64,000 nt of DNA. Origin: Sandaracinaceae bacterium. GTDB taxonomy: Bacteria; Myxococcota_A; Polyangia; Polyangiales; Houyiibacteriaceae. The translations under genes were made by a program, and so were the position numbers. The stretch spans positions 1,426,001-1,490,000 of the forward strand of contig JACKEI010000001.1 in NCBI GenBank assembly GCA_020633075.1, given 5' to 3'. The notes under the pieces are model-generated. The model searched no databases. It saw only the letters and a list, made by a program, of their open reading frames with translations, and had not been told where the DNA came from. Shown here in pieces: positions 16,553 to 24,894 of the stretch (its first letter is position 1; every line of letters starts with the position of its first letter).

Positions 16553-17700
16553 CGGCCCGTGCCTCCTGCACGCGCTCGAGACCCGCGCCGTCGTGTGCGA
16601 CGAACCAGGCAGCCCGCAGAGAGCACCCCGAACAGCCAGACACCCTGGGGCGTACCGGCCCGCGGAGAGGGCGCCGCCGCGCACGCAAACGCCGGAGTCG
16701 TCGGCTGACGTCGCGCGATGGCGAGCCAGGGGGACGCGCAGTAGTCGTTGTCGTCGGTGCACGCCTCGAAGTCGCCGAGCGCGGCCGGGTCCGCGAGCGT
16801 CAGCCACGTGTCCAGCGCCTCCTCGACCAGGAGCAACGTCGGCTGGGTGCCCTCCATGTCGGCACGCAGCAGCGCGCTCGCGACCTGGAGGAGCTGAGCG
16901 CTGGCGTTCACGGTGGCGTCGTAGCGGGCCCCCTGGAGGGGTCTCTCGCCCTCGTCGAGGGGGAGCGCGCAGCGGTCCATGGTGACCGAGTGGGCAAGCC
17001 CGTCGCGAGCCTCGTCGAGCCGCCCCGCGACCGCAGCCTCGAAGTTCATCACGTGCACGACCGAGTGCATGGTCGGTCCGCGCAGCATGTGCGAGAAGCT
17101 GTCCTGCAGCGTGTGGAGCGCGCGCCCGAGGTGGTACGCCGGAAGCCACACCTTGGTCTCGAACGCGCCGTACACGTCGAGCGTGACGACGATCTCTTCG
17201 ACCTCCCGATGTCGGTCGCCCTCGGCGGCCCGCACGGCGTCCAGGGCGCGCACCACGCTTGCCAGGATCTCCTCGCGGCAGCCGGCGAGAGCGCTCGCGT
17301 TGCCCGCGTCGTAGTCGTCGTCTCTCGCGCGGAGGCAGTGCGCGTACTGCCCCGTGGGGTTCGACTGCGCCGCCCGCAGCGCCTGAGCGTTGGTGATGGA
17401 GTGGCCCTCCGTGTCGGGCGCCCGGGCACCGAGCACCACGCTGTACAGCGCGAAGCGCGCGCCGCGATCGAGCTCCTCGTCTACGTTCAGGTACACGGAC
17501 GCGACGTTCTCCCAGTCGTCGCGAGGTACCGCGTCAGCAGGGAACGCGGGCAGCTCGGGCAGGCTGCGCAGGAAGGCGTCGGTGGCGAACTGCTCATGAC
17601 AGCCGTCCGTGAACCCCGTGCGGATGGTGAACGCGCGGCTGTCCGACGGAAGCAGCGCGACGGCGAGCAGCGCGAGCAGGGCCAGCACGCGCGAACTCAT
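16549..17700 (-). CDS. secreted zinc-dependent phospholipase C-like protein with MYXO-CTERM-like tail
   Basis: 383 residues. A signal peptide (about 1-23, ending SDSRA) precedes AFTIRTGFTDGCHEQFATDA. The middle has HLGRALHTLQDSFSH, the His-x(n)-Gln-Asp-x-x-Ser-His signature seen in bacterial zinc phospholipase C/S1-P1-like folds; His-rich neighbours (MHSVVHVMNF) could add metal ligands. The end carries ACAAAPSPRAG, a hydrophobic stretch (GVWLFGVLSAGCLV) and a RRTRRRGSRAR cluster, a sorting tail of the MYXO-CTERM type. It is flanked on both sides by paralogous secreted proteins, with four-base overlaps at each junction. Enzyme activity is inferred from the motif only. Confidence 0.7.
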   Translation of the reverse strand: MSSRVLALLALLAVALLPSDSRAFTIRTGFTDGCHEQFATDAFLRSLPELPAFPADAVPRDDWENVASVYLNVDEELDRGARFALYSVVLGARAPDTEGHSITNAQALRAAQSNPTGQYAHCLRARDDDYDAGNASALAGCREEILASVVRALDAVRAAEGDRHREVEEIVVTLDVYGAFETKVWLPAYHLGRALHTLQDSFSHMLRGPTMHSVVHVMNFEAAVAGRLDEARDGLAHSVTMDRCALPLDEGERPLQGARYDATVNASAQLLQVASALLRADMEGTQPTLLLVEEALDTWLTLADPAALGDFEACTDDNDYCASPWLAIARRQPTTPAFACAAAPSPRAGTPQGVWLFGVLSAGCLVRRTRRRGSRARAGGTGR

Positions 17701-18473
17701 GGCGACCTCTCTCGAACGCCGAATTCCACGGCCAACACGGTGCGGTATTCGATCTGCACGAGGGGAATCCCGGTGAGGTCGGGCAGCAGCATGGTGAACG
17801 TCAGCGGGTCGATGACCAGGACGGCCGCGCGCGTCAAGCGGACGCGCACACCGACCGGACGCAGGTCCACGAACACCCCCACCGCGCCCGCGTTGCCCAC
17901 GCTGTTGTCGCGCAGCAGCACGGAGGGGCCGCCGCTGAAGGCGGCTCGCATGCGCCGGTCGAAGTACACCACGTCCATCCCCACGCCTATGTTCAGCGCG
18001 ACCTGCAGGGTCGCTGCAAAGGGGTGCGAGGCGTCGTCGCCGGGCACCTGCGGCCCGAACCAGTGGGCGACATCCAGCTGGAGGAACCCTCCCAGGCCGC
18101 GTGGCCCGGGCTCACGGTGGCCCAGCTTGATCTCCGCACCGAAGGTGAGACCCCGCCATGAACCGTCGACCAGGTCACTGGCGAACGCGCTGTGCAGGCC
18201 GCCGCTCAGCCACGTCAGCGCAGGCTCAGGCTGAGGCGGGGGCTGACCGGGCGCGGGCTCGGCGTCCGCCGCAGGGGGCTCCTCGTTGGCCCTCGCCGAC
18301 GTGGCCGGCAGCGCGAACAGAGCAAGCAGCAGCGCCCCGGCCGTGGACCAGACCCGAGCGCCGCGGTGGCGGCCTGCGTTGGCGGCGGGGTACCGGGTCG
18401 AGCAGGGGCGCTTTGCGCCCTGTGACGACGCGGGGGAGGCAGGCAGAGGTCGGCGGGTGCGCTGTGGGCTCAT
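17697..18473 (-). CDS. secreted beta-rich protein, first gene of the phospholipase-like operon
   Basis: 258 residues. A basic, long N-terminus leads to a hydrophobic stretch (STAGALLLALFALPATSARA), then a Pro/Ala/Glu linker and a domain of alternating strands that could be a small outer-membrane barrel (GLTFGAEIKLGHRE, FLQLDVAHWFGP, VALNIGVGMDVVYFDRR). It is paralogous to the third gene of the operon. A shorter start inside the N-terminus is possible because the signal-like helix begins only at about residue 43. Its stop overlaps the next start (ATGA). No named family recognised. Confidence 0.72.
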   Translation of the reverse strand: MSPQRTRRPLPASPASSQGAKRPCSTRYPAANAGRHRGARVWSTAGALLLALFALPATSARANEEPPAADAEPAPGQPPPQPEPALTWLSGGLHSAFASDLVDGSWRGLTFGAEIKLGHREPGPRGLGGFLQLDVAHWFGPQVPGDDASHPFAATLQVALNIGVGMDVVYFDRRMRAAFSGGPSVLLRDNSVGNAGAVGVFVDLRPVGVRVRLTRAAVLVIDPLTFTMLLPDLTGIPLVQIEYRTVLAVEFGVRERSP

Positions 18474-18495
18474 GGGCAGCCGGTGGCCTGAGCGC

Positions 18496-20247
18496 TCAGG
18501 CCGTGACGCGCGCGAGCCGTCCCGGGCGTGCCCCTGTGAGCTTGCCGTCGCGGGCGATCATCTCGCCGCGCACAAACGTGGCGAGGTAGCCGCGCGCCCC
18601 CTGCATGAGGCGCCGTCCGCCTGCCGGGAGGTCGTTCTGGATACGCGGGTGCTCGAGGGCGAGGTTCTCGTGGTCGATGACGTTGAGGTCCGCGCGCTGG
18701 CCCACCGCCACGAGCCCGCGGTCCGCGAGGCCCACGAAGCGCGCCGTGTCGTGGCACTGCATCTTGATGACCTTCTCGAGCGGCAGCCCGTCCTTCCGGT
18801 CCCGCGCCCAGTGCGTGAGCATGAACGTCGGAAAGCTGGCGTCGCAGACGGTGCCCACGTGCGCGCCACCGTCGCTCAAGCCGGGGAGGGCGAGCGGGTG
18901 CTGCAGCATCTCGTACACCTGGTTCAGGTTGCGCTCGATGTAGTTGTAGAGAGGGAAGTAGAGCAGCGCGCGCCCGTCCTGCTCCAGCAGCGCGTCGTAG
19001 ATCACGTCCAGCGTGCCCCTGCCAGACTCGCGCCCCTGCACGTACAGGCAGGTGTTCGGGTCGGGCTCGTAGTTGGGCTGCTCCCCAAGCTTGAACAGGC
19101 GCAGCGCGATCATGTCGATGCGCGCCAGCAGCTGGTCGGCCAGCGGCGGGATGGGGCTCCCGTCGCCCGAGAGGGGCTCGTTCTTCTCGGTCAGCAGCTG
19201 CGCCTTGAAGGCCGGATCACGCATGATGCGGACCTGCTCGTCGAGCGGCAGCTGGGAGATCTTCTTGTACGAGGGGAAGCCGATGAAGGGGTGGAAGGTG
19301 GCCTGCAGGCCCAGCATGAGGCCGATGCCCCGCGCTCCGACCTGCACCTTCACGTCCAGACCGCGCTCGTTGGCGGCCTCCACGCGCTTCAGCACGCGGC
19401 GCCACTGGCCGGGCTCCTGGTCGCGCTGAATGAGCGACATGCTCAGCGGCCGGCCGGAGGCCTCGGCCATGCGCTCGAGCAGGTCGAACTCCCCGTCGAA
19501 GAGCTCCGGGCTCTTGGCCATGTCGAAGTCGCTGACCCCCTGGACGACACCGTGGCTCAGCCCCTTGAGCGCCTCCGCGATGCCGACCAGCTCTTCCATG
19601 CGCGCCTCGGACGCGGGCGTCTCCTCGCCGCGCACCGAGCGGTGGTTGTCGCTGCGGCCGGTGCTGAAGCCCACGGCGCCGGCCTGCACGGCCTCGCGCA
19701 CCAGGTCGCGCATGCGGGCGATGTCCTCGTCGGTCGCCACCGAGTTGGCGACGCCTCGCTCACCCATCACGTACACGCGCAGCGCGTCGTGCGTGACCTG
19801 CGCGCAGAAGTCGATGGCGTGCGGGAAGTCGATGCGCTCCATGTACTCGGGGAAGCTCTCCCAGCCCCAGGGGATGCCCTCTGCCAAGGCCGCGCCTGGG
19901 ATGTCCTCGACCCCCTCCATGAGCTCGATCAGGCGCGTGTGGTCGGCGGGGCGCACGGGTGCGAAACCCACCCCGCAGTTGCCCATGACGGCCGTAGTCA
20001 CGCCGTGCAGGGACGAGGGCGCCAGGTCCGGATCCCAGCTCACCTGACCGTCGTAGTGGGTGTGCAGGTCCGTGAAGCCGGGCGTGACGATCGCCCCCGT
20101 CGCGTCGAAGGTCTCGCGCGCGTCACCCTCACACACCCCGACCGCCACGATGACCCCATCCTTGATGCCGACATCTCCCGTGAAGCGCGCCCCTCCCGAT
20201 CCGTCGACGATGGTTCCACCAGTGATCTTGAGGTCGTATGTGCTCAT
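18496..20247 (-). CDS. N-acyl-D-amino-acid deacylase-type amidohydrolase
   Basis: 583 residues, near the usual length of the D-aminoacylase branch of the amidohydrolase superfamily. N-terminal strand YDLKITGGTIVDGSGG is followed by the metal site PGFTDLHTHYDGQVSWD and by MGNCGVGFAP, whose Cys is a metal ligand in D-aminoacylases. The C-terminal region has the SDGGAHVGTVCD motif and the closing beta sandwich (GDLA-like VGQRADLNVIDHENL). These enzymes deacylate N-acyl-D-amino acids or related cyclic amides; the true substrate is open. A perfect inverted repeat lies 34 bases upstream of the start and may be an operator. Confidence 0.88.
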   Translation of the reverse strand: MSTYDLKITGGTIVDGSGGARFTGDVGIKDGVIVAVGVCEGDARETFDATGAIVTPGFTDLHTHYDGQVSWDPDLAPSSLHGVTTAVMGNCGVGFAPVRPADHTRLIELMEGVEDIPGAALAEGIPWGWESFPEYMERIDFPHAIDFCAQVTHDALRVYVMGERGVANSVATDEDIARMRDLVREAVQAGAVGFSTGRSDNHRSVRGEETPASEARMEELVGIAEALKGLSHGVVQGVSDFDMAKSPELFDGEFDLLERMAEASGRPLSMSLIQRDQEPGQWRRVLKRVEAANERGLDVKVQVGARGIGLMLGLQATFHPFIGFPSYKKISQLPLDEQVRIMRDPAFKAQLLTEKNEPLSGDGSPIPPLADQLLARIDMIALRLFKLGEQPNYEPDPNTCLYVQGRESGRGTLDVIYDALLEQDGRALLYFPLYNYIERNLNQVYEMLQHPLALPGLSDGGAHVGTVCDASFPTFMLTHWARDRKDGLPLEKVIKMQCHDTARFVGLADRGLVAVGQRADLNVIDHENLALEHPRIQNDLPAGGRRLMQGARGYLATFVRGEMIARDGKLTGARPGRLARVTA

Positions 20248-20280
20248 GCGGTCGGCTCCTGTTGCTTGGCGGTCCGTAGT

Positions 20281-20297
20281 ATGGCACCGAGTGCCAT
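20281..20297. promoter_or_regulatory. perfect inverted repeat upstream of the amidohydrolase gene
   Basis: ATGGCAC (20281-20287), CGA, GTGCCAT (20291-20297): seven-base perfect arms with a three-base centre. It lies 34 bases upstream of the amidohydrolase start and six bases beyond the stop of the dehydrogenase gene. No T-tract follows, so an operator (for example for a TetR- or GntR-type regulator) is more likely than a terminator. No regulator gene is adjacent. Confidence 0.5.
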
Positions 20298-20302
20298 TAG
20301 TG

Positions 20303-21175
20303 TCAAAGCGTATCCACGGCGGGCTTGCGGCGCCCCATGACCGCCACGTCCAGCTCCCCCTCGCCGGCGGCTTGATGGGCCTGCAGCGTAGCGCTCAGCG
20401 CGCGGAGCGCCGGCATGGCAACGCCCGGCGCGCAGCTCATCATCAAGCCAACGTCCTTCTGCGCGACGTCCACCGTCCAGAGCGGCTCCACGTTCCCCTC
20501 GGCCATGCGGCGCCCGCGACCGTCGAGCACGTAGCGCACGTCGATCACGCCGAACACGTCCAGGGCCCTCTCCGCTGGGATGCCGAGGCCCTCCGCCATG
20601 CTGAGGATGTCCGCGAGGCCGTGCAGCATGGAGAGGTTCATGGCGTTCCCGAAGAGCTTCATGGCGGCGGCGAGGTCGGGGCGGGCGCCCACGTGCTGGA
20701 GCTTCGCGCTCATGGGCGCGAGCAGAGGCTGGACACGCGTGAAGACCTCTTCGGGACCGGCGACGATCATGGTGCCCTGTGCCGCGCGGGCCGCGCTGGG
20801 CGACATGAACACCGGTGCATGCAGGTAAGCGAGGCCGCGCGCCGTGAGCGCCTCGGCGCGGGCCGCCGTTCCCGCCGGCGACGTGGTGGAGTGGTCGACG
20901 ATGGGTATCTGACGCGATGCCAGGTCCGCGAGGCTGGGCTCGAGCAGCGCCAGCACCGCGTCCACGGCGGTATCATTGGTGAGCACGATGTGCACGATGC
21001 CTGCGCCCTCGACCGCGTGAACCGGGCTGGAGTGGACGCTCCCGCCCAGCTGGCTGATGGGCTCGGCACGCTCGCGCGTGCGGTTCCACACGCGGACCGC
21101 GTCTCCACGGTGGAGCGCGCCCTCTGCCATGCCGGTACCCAGCAGCCCCGTACCCAAGAATGCTCGCGTGATCAT
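20303..21175 (-). CDS. 3-hydroxyisobutyrate dehydrogenase-like NAD(P)-dependent reductase
   Basis: 290 residues from the ATG at 21175. The Rossmann start MITRAFLGTGLLGTGMAEG has the GxGxxG motif, followed by VRVWNRTRERAEP, which suggests NADP use because of the Arg pair. IVDHSTTSPAGTAARAE is the conserved substrate-binding motif of beta-hydroxyacid dehydrogenases, and the catalytic Lys is in AAMKLFGNAMNLSM. The family covers 3-hydroxyisobutyrate, tartronate semialdehyde and succinic semialdehyde reductases, and imine reductases have the same fold. The substrate is not assignable. It shares its orientation with the amidohydrolase gene downstream but a palindrome separates them. Confidence 0.88.
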   Translation of the reverse strand: MITRAFLGTGLLGTGMAEGALHRGDAVRVWNRTRERAEPISQLGGSVHSSPVHAVEGAGIVHIVLTNDTAVDAVLALLEPSLADLASRQIPIVDHSTTSPAGTAARAEALTARGLAYLHAPVFMSPSAARAAQGTMIVAGPEEVFTRVQPLLAPMSAKLQHVGARPDLAAAMKLFGNAMNLSMLHGLADILSMAEGLGIPAERALDVFGVIDVRYVLDGRGRRMAEGNVEPLWTVDVAQKDVGLMMSCAPGVAMPALRALSATLQAHQAAGEGELDVAVMGRRKPAVDTL

Positions 21176-21197
21176 CGCGGGAGCATGCCCCCGTGAA

Positions 21198-21227
21198 TCA
21201 ATAGGACACAATGTATTTTTATGACAA
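21198..21227 (-). promoter_or_regulatory. promoter candidate for the dehydrogenase gene
   Basis: Read on the minus strand: TTGTCA (21222-21227), an 18-base spacer and TATTGA (21198-21203), ending about 23 bases before the start. The stretch is the most AT-rich part of this divergent intergenic region, and ACAATGT occurs twice in it as a direct repeat. Confidence 0.35.
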
Positions 21228-22470
21228 TGTGCGCAGCATGATCCTGCGCAAGCGCGTCGCCCCTGTTGTGCTCAGCGGCACGGTCCACCCTGACTTCGAG
21301 CGCGTGCGCGCCACGTTCCAAGCGGGCTTCGACAGCGGCGAAGAGTGGGGCGGAAGCGTGGCGGTCTGGCACGCCGGCGAGCTGGTGGTGGACCTCTGGG
21401 GCGGGCTGGCCGACGTGGAGCGCGGCCGAGTCTGGGAGAGAGACACGCTAGCCACCGTGTTCTCGTGCACGAAGGGCCTGGTCGCGCTCGCCTTCTTGAT
21501 GTTGGCAGACCGCGAGCAGCTGGACTACGGCGCCCCCGTGGCGCGCTACTGGCCCGAGTTCGCCGCGCAAGGGAAGGGCGCCATCACCGTTCGCACCCTG
21601 CTCAACCATCGGGCGGGGCTGCTGGGCCTGAGCGAGCCCATCACGCTGGACGACATCGCCGCGCGTCCCGAACACGTGGCCGCCGTGCTCGCGCGGCAGA
21701 CCCCCCACTGGACCCCCGGCGAAGACCAAGGCTATCACGCGGTCACGTACGGGCTTTTCGCCGCAGAGCTCTTCCGCCGCATCGCAGGGGAGTCGCTGGG
21801 CAGCTTCCTCCGGCGCGAGGTGGCGCAGCCGCTCGGCGCGGACATCCACCTCGGGCTGCCTGTGGAGCACGAGACGCGCGTGGCCGTGAACTACCCCGTG
21901 ACCACGCGCGAGCGCCTCACCAAGATCGTCCCGAAGGCGCTCGCGTCGGACAGCACGGAGGGGAGGGTGTACCGCAGCGTGCTGCGGGGCGGGGATGCGG
22001 CGCGCGCCTTCGCGCACCCACGTGAGCTGGGGCCGGCCGGCGTCCAGAACTTCAACACCCGGCGCGTACACGCGCTCGAGCTGCCTTGGGGCAACGGCAT
22101 CGCCAACGCGCGCGGCCTCTGTCGCGTCTTCGCGGCGCTGGCCAACGGCGGAGAGCTGGACGGCGTGCGCTTGGTGCGGCCCGAGGCCATCGAGCCGGTC
22201 ATGCGTGAGCGCGGCTGGTCCGAGCGCGACCGGGTCCTCAACAAGCCGGTGGGCTGGAGCCTGGGCTTCCTCAAAGAGAACCCCGGGCTGTTCGCCGCGC
22301 ACGCAGAGGGCTTCGGTCACGCGGGCGCCGGCGGCTCTCTCGCCTGGGCGGACCCCCTCGACCGCGTCGCCATCGGCTACGCCATGAACAAGATGGACCA
22401 CATGATCCGCTCCCCCCGCGCGCTCGCGCTGTGCGCGGCGGTGCGGGAGAGCGTGGCGCGCCGCCGCTGA
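21211..22470 (+). CDS. serine hydrolase of the beta-lactamase/EstB family
   Basis: 419 residues. The catalytic Ser-x-x-Lys is SCTK within ATVFSCTKGLVALAF, preceded by the family strand VAVWHAGELVVDLWGGLAD. The usual Tyr is in GYHAVTYGLFAAELF. GHAGAGGSLAWADP near the end matches the His/Gly-rich third motif of class C-like esterases. Such enzymes are esterases, beta-lactamase-like hydrolases or D-peptidases. No signal peptide is present, so it should be cytosolic. The ATG at 21211 has AGGA five bases upstream; the ATG at 21238 is an alternative because the divergent promoter candidate overlaps the first one. Confidence 0.9.
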   Translation: MYFYDNVRSMILRKRVAPVVLSGTVHPDFERVRATFQAGFDSGEEWGGSVAVWHAGELVVDLWGGLADVERGRVWERDTLATVFSCTKGLVALAFLMLADREQLDYGAPVARYWPEFAAQGKGAITVRTLLNHRAGLLGLSEPITLDDIAARPEHVAAVLARQTPHWTPGEDQGYHAVTYGLFAAELFRRIAGESLGSFLRREVAQPLGADIHLGLPVEHETRVAVNYPVTTRERLTKIVPKALASDSTEGRVYRSVLRGGDAARAFAHPRELGPAGVQNFNTRRVHALELPWGNGIANARGLCRVFAALANGGELDGVRLVRPEAIEPVMRERGWSERDRVLNKPVGWSLGFLKENPGLFAAHAEGFGHAGAGGSLAWADPLDRVAIGYAMNKMDHMIRSPRALALCAAVRESVARRR

Positions 22471-22642
22471 CACCGGGCACGGTTCTTCGCGCGGGCGGCT
22501 TGTGCCTTGCCGAAGCGACGCTTGACCATGGCGACCAAGGTCGTCAACCGCGGCGCCTGGCGCGTCCGCACCAACGAACCTCGTCACCCTCTGCGATCTG
22601 CGCACGACGCCGTCGGTCAGGCAGTGGTAGGCTGGAACCGCC

Positions 22643-23143
22643 ATGCGTCGCGATCACCACTCCCCCATGTACCCGCGCTCAGCCGCGTTGTTCAGTCTCG
22701 TGCTCCTCGTACCCCTGGCCGGGTGCGGTGGCGGCTTCGATGGTCGCGCTGCAGGAAGTTGTCACGTGCGCTTTGGCACCCGCGACCCAGCTCCCGAGCT
22801 TCCTGCCGGTGAGCGGACGGAGCTGGTCGACGCGCGCGTGACGGTCGATGGCGACAGCGTCACCGTCGCGTTCGGCGACTGCACCCTCTCGGCCACCCAT
22901 CTCGATGGGTCACCGCCCAACCACTACCGCATCACCTCCGGGCACTGCCGGGCAGATGTGCCGACACGAGGCGTGGCCGAGTTCGACATCGCGGACCGAC
23001 GCCCCGACGGTGCGCGCACCGAGGACGGCGGCGAGGAGGCCTATGTGAACGTGTCGGATGACGACGTGTTCATCATGTTCGAGGCGCCCGTGCCGAACGG
23101 CATGGTCCGATACGACTGCGAACTCCACCGCGCAACGCCGTAG
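22643..23143 (+). CDS. small lipoprotein of unknown function
   Basis: 166 residues. The signal ends in LVPLAGCGGG (lipobox Cys near 27). The mature part has Cys residues spaced so that two disulfides are possible (SCHVRFGTRD, GDCTLSATH, GHCRADV, RYDCELH). Most of it reads as beta strands (ARVTVDGDSVTVAFGDC), perhaps a lipocalin-like or jelly-roll fold, but I do not recognise a family. The ATG at 22643 gives eight residues before the ATG at 22667, which is an equally good start. The 172 bases upstream hold no other gene. Confidence 0.65.
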   Translation: MRRDHHSPMYPRSAALFSLVLLVPLAGCGGGFDGRAAGSCHVRFGTRDPAPELPAGERTELVDARVTVDGDSVTVAFGDCTLSATHLDGSPPNHYRITSGHCRADVPTRGVAEFDIADRRPDGARTEDGGEEAYVNVSDDDVFIMFEAPVPNGMVRYDCELHRATP

Positions 23144-23310
23144 GCCGGAAACCAGTTCGCGCGGCGAGAGGCCGGCGCCTGTCACCCCCGCCCGCAAGCC
23201 TGGGGAGGTCCCCGGCCCCTTGGCCTTCAGTCACCCAGCATCTCCGAGAAGCCCCCGAAGTCGTCCGCCGAGGAACAAGCGCCCGCGCCCCACGGGGCAC
23301 TGGGCACGAG

Positions 23311-24783
23311 CTACACACGCGCCCGGCGATGCCTCTGCCGCCTCGACCGGGTCAGGCCGGAGACGAGGCACACGAGCGCCAGCCACATCCCGCCCTGATG
23401 GGCATCGTTGCCGCCCACCGCGCACCCGCCTCCGCCGGCCACGCCCGCGTCGGGCGCTGCGCCGAGGTCGCGCGCGACGCCGACATCCGTCACGCTTCCC
23501 GCGTCGAGCTCGGTACCCGCGTCATCGACACCCGTGCCGGCGTCGGCCAGCACGCCCATGTCGGTCGTCCCCGCGTCAGGCGAGCCGCAGCTCGACGGCC
23601 CCGCAACTTCGGCCTCCGAAGTGCCCTGGCAGCCGTGTGCGTCGGTCACGACGACGGTGTACATCCCCGCCGCCAAGCCAGACGCGGTCGCGTCCGTCTG
23701 CCCACCCGGGCTCCAGGCGTAGACATAGGGGGCGGTACCGGTCGACGGAGTGACGGTCGCGCTACCGTCGGAGCCCGCGCATGACGCGCTCGTGGTGGAC
23801 ACGCCGGCGGTGACGTCCAAGGTGACGCTCGACACGTCGACCATCCCTTGCGTCGTGCAGCCCGCACCGTCCGTGACGGTCACCGCGTAGGACCCCGCAG
23901 CGAGGTTGGCGTTGGTGGCCGAGGTCACACTGTTGGACCAGACGAACATGAAAGGCGGGGTCCCGCCGCTCGGGGTGACCGTGGCCGAACCGTCGCTGTC
24001 GCTGCAGGTCGCGGGTGTGCTCGAGAGCGACAAGCTCGCCCCGACGACGGTGACGACCACCGCGCTCTCGGCCTGTGCGGCCTCCGCGGCGGCTCCCTGT
24101 TGGGCTGAGACAGAGTACGTGATGGTGTGCTCGCCCGGGCCAGCCATGGACGGATCGAAGGTGCTGCCCGAGACGCCAGGACCGCTGAAGGTCCCGCCCT
24201 GCGTTCCCGTGGGCGTCAGCGTGACCGGCGCCTGACAAGCGGTGAACGTGGTCGCGGGGATGCTGAAGCTCGCGTCGGGCGGGACCGTGAGGCGCACGGT
24301 GTAGCTCACCGCGTTGTTGTTCTGCACCAGGATCGCGAAACATGAATTCGTGGTCACCGTGAGGTCGGCCAGCAGGTTCACCTGCACGTCGAAGACCCCT
24401 GCCTCGCTCGGCGTCCCCGAGAGGGCGATACAGCCATTCGCGGGCGACGCGTAGGACGCCTGGTTCGTGGCGGCGGTGACGCCGGCCGGGAGCCCGGAGA
24501 AGGTGTAGTCGTGGGTCGAGCTGATTCTGACCGTCGTGCCCGCGTTCGGGGGCGAGATCTCCCCGGCGTCGAAGCAGCTCGTAGTGGTGTGGAAGCTCAC
24601 GGCATCCGCGTACGCCGCCCCGAGCGTCGCCTGAGGGAACGAGGAGGCACACAAGCCGCCCTGCGGCGGGAGCGTGGCCAAGCAGTTGACGGGGGTGCAC
24701 TGAGCGCGAACCGGCGCGGCCGCCATCGTGGTGAGCGCCAACGGGAACGCAACTGCAAGAGAGGGAAGCCAGCGGAATCTCAT
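23311..24783 (-). CDS. secreted SprB-repeat surface protein with MYXO-CTERM-like tail
   Basis: 490 residues. A signal peptide ends near APVRAQC. Residues about 60-230 hold Ig-like strands typical of putative adhesins. Two SprB-type repeats follow (about 255-310 and 330-385), each beginning CSDSDGSATVTPSGGTPPF or CAGSDGSATVTPSTGTAPY and ending YxVxVTDxxGC. A linker full of Asp-Ala-Gly leads to GGGGCAVGGNDAHQGG, a hydrophobic helix and SRRQRHRR, a MYXO-CTERM-type sorting signal. SprB in Bacteroidetes is a gliding adhesin; repeats of this type also occur in other surface proteins. It is probably an anchored cell-surface protein. Confidence 0.82.
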   Translation of the reverse strand: MRFRWLPSLAVAFPLALTTMAAAPVRAQCTPVNCLATLPPQGGLCASSFPQATLGAAYADAVSFHTTTSCFDAGEISPPNAGTTVRISSTHDYTFSGLPAGVTAATNQASYASPANGCIALSGTPSEAGVFDVQVNLLADLTVTTNSCFAILVQNNNAVSYTVRLTVPPDASFSIPATTFTACQAPVTLTPTGTQGGTFSGPGVSGSTFDPSMAGPGEHTITYSVSAQQGAAAEAAQAESAVVVTVVGASLSLSSTPATCSDSDGSATVTPSGGTPPFMFVWSNSVTSATNANLAAGSYAVTVTDGAGCTTQGMVDVSSVTLDVTAGVSTTSASCAGSDGSATVTPSTGTAPYVYAWSPGGQTDATASGLAAGMYTVVVTDAHGCQGTSEAEVAGPSSCGSPDAGTTDMGVLADAGTGVDDAGTELDAGSVTDVGVARDLGAAPDAGVAGGGGCAVGGNDAHQGGMWLALVCLVSGLTRSRRQRHRRARV

Positions 24784-24894
24784 CGGTTCATAGTGCGAAA
24801 TTGCGTAGGTAGCGCATAGGGGTAAATCAGATCGCTCGGTCGACCCAACACGATGTCTGAGGCATCACGGCCGCGACGTGGGTGGACGTTCGCG

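Noticed and set aside
18286..20340. A 684-codon plus-strand frame across the amidohydrolase gene
   Set aside because: Shadow frame; the minus strand has the full amidohydrolase motifs.
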